Below, in pieces: positions 25,929 through 34,153 of a stretch of 64,000 nt of DNA (position 1 is the first letter of the stretch; each line of letters opens with the position of its first letter). Made by a program: the position numbers and the translations under genes. Location: NCBI RefSeq assembly GCF_003967075.1, contig NZ_AP018664.1:2480001-2544000 (forward strand), written 5' to 3'. The notes under the pieces are model-generated. The model was not told where the DNA came from, made no database searches, and was given only the letters and a program-made list of their open reading frames with translations. Source of the DNA: Sphingobium amiense (GTDB taxonomy: Bacteria > Pseudomonadota > Alphaproteobacteria > Sphingomonadales > Sphingomonadaceae).

Positions 25929-26917
25929 AAGCGCCGCTCCCGCATCAGGTGGACGAGGAAGACGGGCACGCCCAGCAGCGCAGTGACGACGCCGAGCTTC
26001 AGCTCATTGGTCGTCGGGATCAGGCGCACGCCGATGTCGGCGAAGGTCAGCAGCGCCGCCCCGCCCAGCAGCGATGGCAGCAGCACGGCGGATGGCGAAC
26101 GGTCGGTCAGCGGCCGCACCAGATGGGGCACGATCAGGCCGATGAAACCGATGGCGCCCGACACCGCGACCGCCCCGCCCACGCCGATGGCCAGCCCCAG
26201 CATCAGGCGCAGCCGGGTGCGCGGCAGATCGACGCCCAGCGCCTGCGCGCCCTCTTCGCCAAGGCTCAGCGCATCGAGCGCCCGCGCGTCGGCGATCAGC
26301 AGCGCGCACCCGACGGCGACGCACGGCAGCGCGATCGCCACATGGTCCATCCCCCGGTTTTCAAGGCTGCCCATCAGCCAGCTCATGATCTCCATCGCGG
26401 CGAAGGGATTGGGCGAAAGGTTGAGCGACAGGCTGATCCCCGCGCCCGACAGGGTGGCGACGGCGATGCCCGCGAGGATCAGCGTCAGCGGGCTTTCAGC
26501 GGTTCCGGCGAGCAGGAAGAGAAGGCCGATGGCGGCCAATGCCGCGCCGATGGCCAGCAGCGGCAGGGCGAGCGGGTGGACGGTGCTGAAACCGAAATAG
26601 AGCGCCACCACCGCCCCCAGCGCGGCGGCGTTGGACGCGCCCAGCACGCCGGGTTCGGCCAGCGGATTGCGCAGATAGCCCTGCAACGCCGCGCCCGACA
26701 GGCCCAGCATCGCGCCGACGATCAGGCTGAGCGCCATACGCGGCAGGCGAAGGTCGATGACGATGGTGCGCGCGATTTCGTCGCCTCCACCGGTCAGCGT
26801 CGCCAGCACCCGCGCCGGGCTGAGCGGCACGGTGCCGAGCGCGACCGATCCCAGCGCTCCCGCCAGCACCAGCAGGATAAGGACCGGCAGCAGCAGCGGA
26901 TGGCGGCGGCGCGTCAT
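25922..26917 (-). CDS. FecCD-family ABC permease (BtuC-like)
   Basis: 331 residues, nearly all hydrophobic, with the FecCD pattern: PLSPARVLATL and RLPRMALSLIVGAMLGLSGAALQGYLRNPLAEPGVLGASNAAALGAV, LAGIAVATL, SWLMGSLE, GVDLPRTRLRLMLG, GAIGFIGLIVPHLVRPL and a C-terminal ELKLGVVTALLGVPVFL. It would form the homodimeric channel of a B12 or heme/siderophore importer. It overlaps the ATPase gene and is divergent from the binding protein with a 38-base gap. Confidence 0.92.
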   Translation of the reverse strand: MTRRRHPLLLPVLILLVLAGALGSVALGTVPLSPARVLATLTGGGDEIARTIVIDLRLPRMALSLIVGAMLGLSGAALQGYLRNPLAEPGVLGASNAAALGAVVALYFGFSTVHPLALPLLAIGAALAAIGLLFLLAGTAESPLTLILAGIAVATLSGAGISLSLNLSPNPFAAMEIMSWLMGSLENRGMDHVAIALPCVAVGCALLIADARALDALSLGEEGAQALGVDLPRTRLRLMLGLAIGVGGAVAVSGAIGFIGLIVPHLVRPLTDRSPSAVLLPSLLGGAALLTFADIGVRLIPTTNELKLGVVTALLGVPVFLVHLMRERRLW

Positions 26918-26955
26918 GGCTTGCCTCGGCGCGCGGGGCCGCTAAGCGGGGCGGC

Positions 26956-27765
26956 ATGATCCGCGCCGCCCTGACCGCCACTCTTGCCCTTGGCCTGCTG
27001 ACCGGAGCTGCCGCGCCGCACAGGCCGCGCCGCATCGTCTCGCTCAACGTCTGCGCCGATCAATATCTTCTGGCGCTCGCCGATCCGGAACAGATCGCCG
27101 CGCTCAGCCACAATGCGCGCGATCCCGAACTGTCGGCGGCGGCGGACCGCGCGCGCGCCTTCCCTATGCTGCACCGGGGCGCGGAGGAAGTGCTGGCGAT
27201 CCAGCCCGACCTGCTGCTCGGCTTTCCCACCGGGCCGGGGCAGGTCGCGGGCGCGCCGCCGGGACGCTGGACGACCCTCGGCCTCGCCAGCGCGGAAAGT
27301 TACGGCGCGATCCTCGACCAGATCCGGCAGGTCGCGCGCGCCATCGGCCATCCCGCGCGCGGCGAAGCGCTGATCGCGCAAATGAACCGCGACCTCGCCG
27401 CCCTGCCCCGCGTCAGGCGCGGGGGCGTCGCGGCCTATTATCAGCGGCGCGGCTATCTGACCGGCACCGGCACGCTGATCGACGATATGATGCGGCGCGT
27501 CGGCCTCACCAACCTCGCCGCGCGGCTCGGCAAGCCCGCGCTGGCTCAGGTCGGTCTGGAAGAAATGGTGGCCGCGCGGCCCGACTGGCTGATCGTCGAA
27601 AGCGCGACCGACCGGGTGCAGGATCAGGGCACGGAAATGCTGCACCACCGCGCCCTCGCCGCCATCCCGCGCATCAGCGTGCCGCAGGCGTGGACCGTGT
27701 GCGGCGGCCCCGCATACGTGCTCGCCGCGCGGCGCATCGTCGCGCGGGTGAACGCCGCGCGATAG
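26956..27765 (+). CDS. periplasmic cobalamin-type substrate-binding protein (BtuF-like)
   Basis: 269 residues with a signal peptide (IRAALTATLALGLLTGAAA). The class III binding-protein fold begins RRIVSLNVCADQYLLALADPEQIAALS, then EEVLAIQPDLLLGF, a long connecting helix and EEMVAARPDWLIVES. It lies between the permease (divergent) and the TonB receptor (convergent), fitting delivery of B12 from the outer to the inner membrane. A direct B12-binding test would be needed to separate this from heme or siderophore use. A GC-rich hairpin follows. Confidence 0.87.
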   Translation: MIRAALTATLALGLLTGAAAPHRPRRIVSLNVCADQYLLALADPEQIAALSHNARDPELSAAADRARAFPMLHRGAEEVLAIQPDLLLGFPTGPGQVAGAPPGRWTTLGLASAESYGAILDQIRQVARAIGHPARGEALIAQMNRDLAALPRVRRGGVAAYYQRRGYLTGTGTLIDDMMRRVGLTNLAARLGKPALAQVGLEEMVAARPDWLIVESATDRVQDQGTEMLHHRALAAIPRISVPQAWTVCGGPAYVLAARRIVARVNAAR

Positions 27766-27771
27766 GAAGAA

Positions 27772-27790
27772 GGCGGGCGCTGCGCCCGCC
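27772..27790. terminator. hairpin between convergent BtuF-like and receptor genes
   Basis: GGCGGGCG (27772-27779) and CGCCCGCC (27783-27790) make a perfect 8-bp stem. No T run follows on the plus strand, but placement between two converging genes suggests a bidirectional terminator. Confidence 0.55.
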
Positions 27791-27805
27791 TCCCCCGGTT
27801 GTGCG

Positions 27806-29644
27806 TCAGAAGCGGACACGCACGCCGCCATAGGCGGAGCGGCCATAGGTGCTGTAGCCATAGGCGGTGGCGTAGGCTTCATCGGTCAGGTTGTCGATCC
27901 GGCCATAAATCTCCAGATGCTCGCCAATCGGCAGCGACGCGCGCACGCCCACCAGCGCATAGCCGTCGAGCCGCCGCGTGTTCGCCGCATTGTCGAAACT
28001 GTCGCCCACCATCGTGACGGTCGCGCCGGTCGACAGGCCGAAGGACCAGTCATAGTCCGCCGAAACGCTCACCTGATTGACCGCCCGCCGCGCAAGGCGA
28101 TTGCCGAAATTCGCCGAGCCGCGCGACCGGTCGCGCGCGTCGATATAGGAATAGCTGCCCGTGACGGTCAGCGCCTCCACGGGCTTCAGCGCCACCGAAG
28201 CCTCAACGCCCTTCGCGCGGGTGCGGTCGAGATTGCCGTAGGTGAAGGTCGCATTGTCATAGTTGATCTGGTTGCGCGTATCGCGGCGGAAGGCCGTGAG
28301 CGACAGGGTGGCACGTCCGTCGTCAAGGCGCTGGTCGAACCCGACGTCGTAGCTCTTCGACCGCTCGGGCCGCAGCGCCGCATTGCCGCTGAAGCTGTCG
28401 TAAAGCTGGTAAAGCGACGGCGCCTTGAACCCTTCGCCGTAGCTCAGACGCACATTGGTCGCCCCGGCATTGGGCGAATAATTGGCGTTCGCGCCAAAGG
28501 TGGTCGCGCCGCCGAACTGGCTGTGATCGTCGTGGCGCACGCCGCCCGTCACGGCGAGGCCTTCGAGCGGCTTGACGATGGCGAGGCCATAGACGCTGTC
28601 GATGTTGATCCGCGCGCTGTCGGTCGATCCGAAGCCGAAGAAATCATAGTCCGGCCGCTCATGCTCATAGCCCAGGATGAATTTGGCGGCATCGACGGGG
28701 GCATAGACGCCCTCATATTCGAAGCGCAGGTTCGTGCCCTTGTAACCATAGTCGGGGTCGGTCGCGGGCACGAAATAATAGTCGCGGTCGTTGCGCAGCC
28801 AGGTGACGGCGGCACGCTGCGTCAGCCTGCCGTCCATCAGCGAGAGGTTGAGGCCCGCATAGCCGACATATTGGTCCAGCTTGCTCACGTCGCTGCTGTC
28901 GGCGGGCGCGCCGAAGAAGCTGTCATAATCGAGGTCGGCGTGAATATAATAGCCGCGCAGGTCGAGGCTCAGCGCGTCGGAAAAAGCGAGCTTCAGCCGC
29001 GCGTTGGTGGCGATATTCTTCGTCCCGTCGCGCTCCGTGCCGCCCGCCGCAGAGGATATGCCGTCGGTGCGGAAATAGGCCGCGCCCACGCCGCCCGATG
29101 CGATGCCGCTGCTGCCCGACACGTCCGCCTTCGCGCTCCATGTGTCGCTATAGCCATATTCGACGGAAGCGTTGGCGCCGAAGCCCTGCGCCGGAACGCC
29201 CGTCATGATGTTGACGACGCCGCCGATGGCCTGGCTGCCATGGACGACCGAGTTCGATCCGCGCAGCACTTCGATGCGGCGGACATTGGCGGTCAGCAAC
29301 GGGCCGAAATCATAACCGTCGCCGATGCCGCTCGGGTCGTTGACCTTGACCCCGTCGATCAGCACGAGCGTCTGCGTCGTCTCCGCGCCGCGCAGCGACA
29401 CGCCGGTCACGCTGCCGACCGATCCGTTGCGGTTGAAGCGGACGCCCGGCGTCGTCGCCAGCAGATCGACCACGTCGACCGCCTGCCGCGTTTCGATGGT
29501 CTTCGCGTCGATGACGGTGATCGCCTGCCCGACCTCGTCGCGCGGCTGTTCGATTCCGGCGGCGGTGACGACGATATTGTCGTCCTGCGCCAGCGCCGGC
29601 GTGGCGGCCAGCACGGCCACTATTGAAAGTCCCAGTGTTTTCAT
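27806..29644 (-). CDS. btuB: TonB-dependent vitamin B12 receptor (BtuB-type)
   Basis: 612 residues from ATG 29644; the longer frame runs into the riboswitch. A signal peptide (ending PALAQ) is followed by a TonB-box-like DDNIVVTAAGIEQ. The plug domain has TRQAVDVVDLLATTPGVRFNRNG, VSLRGAETTQTLVLIDGVKVND and EVLRGSNSVVHGSQAIGGVVNI. A 22-strand barrel follows and ends in phenylalanine (RVRF). At about 610 residues it is the size of E. coli BtuB. Control by the upstream cobalamin riboswitch supports B12 as ligand. Confidence 0.93.
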   Translation of the reverse strand: MKTLGLSIVAVLAATPALAQDDNIVVTAAGIEQPRDEVGQAITVIDAKTIETRQAVDVVDLLATTPGVRFNRNGSVGSVTGVSLRGAETTQTLVLIDGVKVNDPSGIGDGYDFGPLLTANVRRIEVLRGSNSVVHGSQAIGGVVNIMTGVPAQGFGANASVEYGYSDTWSAKADVSGSSGIASGGVGAAYFRTDGISSAAGGTERDGTKNIATNARLKLAFSDALSLDLRGYYIHADLDYDSFFGAPADSSDVSKLDQYVGYAGLNLSLMDGRLTQRAAVTWLRNDRDYYFVPATDPDYGYKGTNLRFEYEGVYAPVDAAKFILGYEHERPDYDFFGFGSTDSARINIDSVYGLAIVKPLEGLAVTGGVRHDDHSQFGGATTFGANANYSPNAGATNVRLSYGEGFKAPSLYQLYDSFSGNAALRPERSKSYDVGFDQRLDDGRATLSLTAFRRDTRNQINYDNATFTYGNLDRTRAKGVEASVALKPVEALTVTGSYSYIDARDRSRGSANFGNRLARRAVNQVSVSADYDWSFGLSTGATVTMVGDSFDNAANTRRLDGYALVGVRASLPIGEHLEIYGRIDNLTDEAYATAYGYSTYGRSAYGGVRVRF

Positions 29645-29652
29645 TCTCTTTG

Positions 29653-29682
29653 CCCCGGCGTCGAACGACTTGGATGCCGGGG
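29653..29682 (-). promoter_or_regulatory. hairpin next to the ribosome site of btuB
   Basis: CCCCGGC and GCCGGGG pair across a 16-base loop, ending 8 bases before the btuB ATG and directly before CAAAGAGA. It is a plausible part of the riboswitch expression platform that controls ribosome access. The rest of the 29645-29828 stretch holds further complementary pieces, such as GGGGATG/CATCCCC, but no gene. Confidence 0.45.
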
Positions 29683-29828
29683 TCTGCCGCGCAAGCGGTC
29701 GCGCCATGCGGAAGGGGATGACGCCTGATTGTCCCCCGCGCGCGGCACGATGCGGCCCCGGCCGCATGGCGTCGCTCGACGGAAAACCGTGCTCCGGCCA
29801 TCCCCTGAACCGCAGCAAGAGCGACTTT

Positions 29829-30023
29829 ACGCCGGCAGGTCTCCTGGCTTGCGGGTCGCAGCTTCGATGCACGGGCCTTCCCGGACGCAAATCCAGTGGC
29901 CGGCTCCGGACATGGAGCCAGATGCATCGCGCTCACCGCTTACAGTTGCAGGGACAGCCGTGGAATTGGGACCATATCCCTCACCACATTCCCGTTTTCA
30001 GCCCATCGAAGGGCACCGGCGCG
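29829..30023 (-). ncRNA. cobalamin (adenosylcobalamin) riboswitch
   Basis: Read on the minus strand, the region has the classical order: CGCCGGTGCC at the 5' side of P1, a GGGAAT..GGTGAGGG segment, the ACGGCTGTCCCTGCAACTGT core followed by AAGCGGTGAG, GCCACTGG, GGGAAGG, and finally the B12 box GACCCGCAAGCCAGGAGACC with TGCCGGCG closing P1. It lies in front of btuB and should shut down expression when cobalamin is plentiful. The region 30024-30094 between it and fdhD shows nothing clear. Confidence 0.93.
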
Positions 30024-30094
30024 AGTCAGATACGGGCGCTCAAAGCCCCCGCGTCCGCGCCCTTAGGGGAAAGGATAGCCTCTGCCAAGAGCGT

Positions 30095-30892
30095 TCAGTC
30101 CAGCGCGATTCCCTGCGCCAGCACCGCGTCGGCCCGCGCCAGCACCACCAGCGGCAGGCCAGCCTCGCGCGCGCGCTGCGCGGCAAGCCGGGTCGGCGCG
30201 GAGATTGTGACGAGCAGCGGGCATCCCGCCAGCACCGCCTTTTCCACCAGTTCGTAGGAGCAGCGCGACGACAGCAGCGCAAAGCCGCCATCCCAGCCGT
30301 TCCCCCCGCGCCGCATCGCACCGATCAGCTTGTCGAAGGCATTGTGCCGCCCGACATCCTCCCGCACGAGGCGGATCGCCCCGTCCGCATCTACGTGCGC
30401 CGCCGCATGTGCCGCGCCGGTCGCAGCATTGAGCGGCTGATGCGCCCGCAGCCCGTCGAGCGCGCGGAAGATCGCGGCCCGGTCGGCCTGCGTCCTTGCG
30501 GTGACGGGCGGCAGGGGCCGGATCGCCTGTTCCAGATTCTCGATCCCGCACAGGCCGCAGGAGGAGTCGGTCGCGCGGTGCCGCACCCGTTCGAGCAGGG
30601 CATCGGTCCGCCCCGCAGGCAGCGTCGCGCGCGCGACGACGCCCGCTCCGCTCTCATGCAGGTCCACATCGAGCGCCGCGTCCCCTTCCCCCAGCAGCCG
30701 CTCCGCCAGCGCGAAACCGGTGACGAGGTCGGGCAGGTCGGCAGGCGTCGCCATCAGCACGGCATAGCCGATGCCGTTAAATTCGATGGCGACGGGCACT
30801 TCTTCGGCCAGCGGACGGTCGACGGGCAGCACTGATCCTGCGGCATCTATGCGGTCGAAGCGGGAAAGCGGCGCGGGATCGGGCTTGTGCAT
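30095..30892 (-). CDS. fdhD: formate dehydrogenase accessory sulfurtransferase FdhD
   Basis: FdhD transfers sulfur from a cysteine desulfurase to the Mo-bisMGD cofactor, activating formate dehydrogenases. The 265 residues include PLAEEVPVAIEFNGIGYAVLMATPADL, DLVTGFALAERLL, the catalytic pair C112 and C115 in SSCGLCGIE, and HNAFDKLIGAMRR and SSRCSYELVEKA later. ATG 30892 is chosen; a GTG at 30910 is possible. It is divergent from mobA by 45 bases. No formate dehydrogenase subunit lies in the window. Confidence 0.95.
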   Translation of the reverse strand: MHKPDPAPLSRFDRIDAAGSVLPVDRPLAEEVPVAIEFNGIGYAVLMATPADLPDLVTGFALAERLLGEGDAALDVDLHESGAGVVARATLPAGRTDALLERVRHRATDSSCGLCGIENLEQAIRPLPPVTARTQADRAAIFRALDGLRAHQPLNAATGAAHAAAHVDADGAIRLVREDVGRHNAFDKLIGAMRRGGNGWDGGFALLSSRCSYELVEKAVLAGCPLLVTISAPTRLAAQRAREAGLPLVVLARADAVLAQGIALD

Positions 30893-30937
30893 CGCTTCTG
30901 CTATAGGCACTGCGGACGCGCAACAAAAGGAGCGGCG

Positions 30938-31459
30938 ATGCGGCCTTCACCCCTATTGGGCGCGATCCTCGCCGGTGGCCGGTCCAGCCGCTTCGGCAGC
31001 GACAAGGCGCTGGCGGCGATGCCGGACGGGCGGACGCTGATCGACCACGCCACCGCCGCGCTCACCCCGCATGTCGACGCATGGGTGATCTGCGGCCGGG
31101 AAGGCGGGCTTTCCGACCGGCCCGCGCCCGGCCTCGGGCCGCTGGGCGGGCTGAACGCCGCGCTCCATCATGCAGCGGCCGGGGGCTTTGCCGGAGTGCT
31201 GACCACCGGATGCGACATGCCGGTCTATCCTCCTGCCCTGCCCCCGCTGCTCTTCGGGCCGGAGGCTGCGGTGCTGGAGGGGCAGCCCCTGCTCGGCTGG
31301 TGGCCTGCGTCGCTGGCGCCGCTGCTCGATGCCCATCTGAAGGAGGAGAACAGCCGCTCGATCCGCGGCTGGATGGAACGGACCGGCGCGCGGGAGGTCG
31401 CGATTCCCGGCTTGACCCTGCCCAATATCAACCGGCCCGGAGACCTTCCCCGCGCCTGA
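30938..31459 (+). CDS. mobA: molybdenum cofactor guanylyltransferase MobA
   Basis: MobA joins GMP to molybdopterin to make the MGD form of the cofactor. The 173 residues start at ATG 30938 behind AAAGGAG. The nucleotide loop GAILAGGRSSRFGSDKAL is intact, then DHATAAL, GLGPLGGLNAAL and TTGCDMPVYPPAL with the metal-binding aspartate, and LPNINRPGDL at the end. It is a little shorter than E. coli MobA (194). It forms a functional pair with the divergent fdhD. Its end is 2 bases from the convergent efflux gene. Confidence 0.95.
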   Translation: MRPSPLLGAILAGGRSSRFGSDKALAAMPDGRTLIDHATAALTPHVDAWVICGREGGLSDRPAPGLGPLGGLNAALHHAAAGGFAGVLTTGCDMPVYPPALPPLLFGPEAAVLEGQPLLGWWPASLAPLLDAHLKEENSRSIRGWMERTGAREVAIPGLTLPNINRPGDLPRA

Positions 31460-31461
31460 CC

Positions 31462-32991
31462 TCAATGCGCGGCGGACGTGTCCACATTGGAACGCGGCTT
31501 GGGCGCGAACCATACGATAATGGCAGCGGCAAAAAGGATGATCGCCGATATGAAGAAGACATGGTCGACGGCGATGACGATCGCTTCCTGCTCGACGATG
31601 TTGGATATGGTCTGGCGCGCCTGATCGGCGGACAGGCCAAGATTGCCCAGAAGCGTCTGGGTCTGGTCGGGTTGCAGCGCGCCCGCCATCTCGCTGCGCG
31701 ACACGCGCTGCGAATCGCCCCACTCGGTCAGCACCAGCGATGTCGCGATGGCGGTCGCCATGGTGCGGACGAAATTCTGAAGCCCCGCCGCCGATGCCGT
31801 CTCGCTCGGCAGGACCGACCCCAGCGTCAGGGATGTCAGCGGAATGAAGAAGAAGGGCAGCGCAAACCCCTGGATGAACTGGGGCAGAGCCATTTCGCCG
31901 AAGCTGATGTCGCTGGTCCAGTGCGCCCGCCACAGCGACATGACGCCGATCCATGCGACGGCGCACGAAATGAGCAGCCGCGCGTCCACGCTCGACATGA
32001 GCCGCGCAGCGATGGGCGCGGTGAAGAGCGCAGCCATGGCGGTCAGCGCCGTGACGATGCCCGCCCAGGTCGCGGTATAGCCCATCGACATCTGCAACCA
32101 TTGCGGGATGACGACGATGCTCGCGAAATAGGAGCCGAAACAGAGGGAGAGGGTGAACAGGCCCGAACTGAAGCCGACATGGCGAAAGACGCGCAGATCG
32201 ACAACCGGGTGTTCCTCGGTCAGTTCCCAGATGACGAACACCAGAAATCCGATGAAGGCCATCACCGCGAGCGCCACGATCATCGGGTCGGCAAACCAGT
32301 CATGATCGCGGCCGATGTCCAGCACGATCTGGAGGCAACCGATCCAGAAGACGAGCAGGAACAGCCCGATCTTGTCGATCGGGACGATGGCGATCTCCGT
32401 TTCCACAGGGCGCAGCAGCGCCTGCGCGGCAAGAACGCACAGCACCGCAATCGGCAGGTTGATGAAGAAGATCCAGTGCCAACTCCAGTTGTCGCTGATG
32501 TAACCGCCCACGATCGGTCCCAGCGCCGGTCCCATCAGCGTCGTCATCGCCCACAGCCCCATCGCCCGCCCGCGAATTTCGGGAGGAAAGATGCGGATGA
32601 GCAGCGTCTGCGACATCGGCATGATCGGTCCGCCGCAAATGCCCTGACCGATCCGCGCGGCGACCAGCATGCCGAGCGTCGGCGACAGCCCGCACAGGAG
32701 GGAGAAGATGCCAAATCCCACCATCGCCAGCGTAAAGACACGCACCACCCCGAACCGCTGCGCCAGCCATCCGGTCAGCGGCACGCAGATGGCTTCCGCG
32801 ACCGCATAGGAGGTGATGATCCACGTCCCCTGATCGGGCGAAATGCCCAGATTGCCCGCGATATGCGGCACCGACACATTGGCGATGGTGAGGTCGAGCA
32901 CCACCATCAGGTTGCTGAGCGCCAGCACCAGCATGGCGAGGGTCCGGGTGCGCGGCGAAAGCCGGGAATAAATGTCTTCGTCGCCGCTCAT
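31462..32991 (-). CDS. DHA2-family multidrug efflux MFS transporter (EmrB type)
   Basis: 509 residues with repeated hydrophobic helices of the 14-TM DHA2 drug:H+ antiporter family. Visible signatures are LMVVLDLTIANVSVPHIAGNLG (motif D1) in TM1, GWLAQRFGVVRVF (motif A), GPIMPMSQTLLIR and MGPALGPIVGGYISDNWSWHWIFFINLPI (motif C). It is the last gene of a three-gene operon, with an outer-membrane factor and an EmrA-type adaptor. Together they make a tripartite pump across both membranes. The gap to the adaptor is 13 bases. Confidence 0.94.
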   Translation of the reverse strand: MSGDEDIYSRLSPRTRTLAMLVLALSNLMVVLDLTIANVSVPHIAGNLGISPDQGTWIITSYAVAEAICVPLTGWLAQRFGVVRVFTLAMVGFGIFSLLCGLSPTLGMLVAARIGQGICGGPIMPMSQTLLIRIFPPEIRGRAMGLWAMTTLMGPALGPIVGGYISDNWSWHWIFFINLPIAVLCVLAAQALLRPVETEIAIVPIDKIGLFLLVFWIGCLQIVLDIGRDHDWFADPMIVALAVMAFIGFLVFVIWELTEEHPVVDLRVFRHVGFSSGLFTLSLCFGSYFASIVVIPQWLQMSMGYTATWAGIVTALTAMAALFTAPIAARLMSSVDARLLISCAVAWIGVMSLWRAHWTSDISFGEMALPQFIQGFALPFFFIPLTSLTLGSVLPSETASAAGLQNFVRTMATAIATSLVLTEWGDSQRVSRSEMAGALQPDQTQTLLGNLGLSADQARQTISNIVEQEAIVIAVDHVFFISAIILFAAAIIVWFAPKPRSNVDTSAAH

Positions 32992-33004
32992 GCCGGGCGC
33001 GTCC

Positions 33005-34153
33005 TTATCTGTCGGAAAGGTCGAGTTCCACGTCCATCGAAAGCCCCACGCGCAGCGGATGCGCCTTCAGTTCCTTAGGATCGAGTTCGATGCGAAGCGG
33101 CAGCCGCTGGACCACCTTGATCCAGTTGCCGGTCGCGTTCTGCGCCGGGATCAGCGACATGGACGATCCCGTCCCGCCGGCGAAGCCCACGACCTTGCCA
33201 TGGTAGACCACGTCGCCGCCATAAAGGTCGGACGTGACCTTCGCGGGCATGCCGACCCGGACGCCGCGCAATTGCTTTTCCTTGAAGTTGGCATCGACAT
33301 AGACCTTGTCGAGCGGAACGATGGTCATGATCGGGCTGCCCTGCGCGACGCGCTGCCCCACCTGCACCTGCCGCTTCGTCACCACGCCGTCGATGGGCGC
33401 GCGGATGATCGTGCGCTCCAGATCCAGTTTCGCCGAACGCAGCCGCGCCTTGGCGGCCAGCACGGACGGGTCGGTTTCCACCGTCGATCCGCGCACCAGC
33501 GCATCGTTCGCCTCCAGTTGCCCGGTCGCGGCGTTGCGCGTCGCCTGCGCAGTGCTCACCCCGGCGCGCGCCTGCGCAAGCGCCGCCTGCGCGCTGGCGA
33601 ACGCCTTGCGCGCGGCGGTGAGTTCCTCGCCCGACACCGCGCCCTCGCCGACCAGCGCTTCGCGGCGCTGGAGATCGACGCGGGCCTTCTCATAATCCGC
33701 CTGCGCACTCTGCAGCGCGGCGCGAGCTTGAACGATGTCGGCGTCGCGCGCGACCACCTGCGCCGATAGCGACTGGCTGGTCGCGCCGGTCTGGCGGAAC
33801 CTGCGGCGGGCCTCGGCAAGGTCGGCCTCCGCCTGCGCGATGGCGATCTGCGCATTGGTCGGGTCGAGCCGGACGAGCAGGTCGCCCTTGCGCACGGGCT
33901 GCGTGTCGGTCACGCGCACGTCGATGGCCTGCGCCGAAACGAGCGGCGTCACCTGCGCCATTTCCGCGTTCACATAGGCATTGTCGGTGCCCACATGATT
34001 ACGCCCGAACAGCAGATAATAGACGCCCCAGACCAGCGCCGCGACGATGACGAGCGCGCCGAGGCGATAGAGCCATGTCCGGCGCGCGGACTGCCGTCCG
34101 TCGGCGCTGGCATCGGATGCCTCGTCCTGAGGCAGGGTTTCGGCGTCAGCCAT
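33005..34153 (-). CDS. EmrA-type periplasmic adaptor (HlyD family)
   Basis: 382 residues from ATG 34153. A short cytoplasmic N-terminus is followed by one membrane helix (LGALVIVAALVWGVYYLLF). The lipoyl half-motif begins GTDNAYVNAEMAQVTPLVSAQAIDVRVTD, then a long coiled-coil hairpin (about 110-200). The second lipoyl half is TIIRAPIDGVVTKRQVQVGQRVAQGSP and a beta-barrel follows. It links the MFS pump to the outer-membrane factor. The start overlaps the upstream gene's stop by 8 bases. Confidence 0.94.
   Translation of the reverse strand: MADAETLPQDEASDASADGRQSARRTWLYRLGALVIVAALVWGVYYLLFGRNHVGTDNAYVNAEMAQVTPLVSAQAIDVRVTDTQPVRKGDLLVRLDPTNAQIAIAQAEADLAEARRRFRQTGATSQSLSAQVVARDADIVQARAALQSAQADYEKARVDLQRREALVGEGAVSGEELTAARKAFASAQAALAQARAGVSTAQATRNAATGQLEANDALVRGSTVETDPSVLAAKARLRSAKLDLERTIIRAPIDGVVTKRQVQVGQRVAQGSPIMTIVPLDKVYVDANFKEKQLRGVRVGMPAKVTSDLYGGDVVYHGKVVGFAGGTGSSMSLIPAQNATGNWIKVVQRLPLRIELDPKELKAHPLRVGLSMDVELDLSDR

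Noticed and set aside
27917..29626. Plus-strand 569-codon frame across the B12 receptor
   Set aside because: Antisense to the receptor; no recognisable domain.
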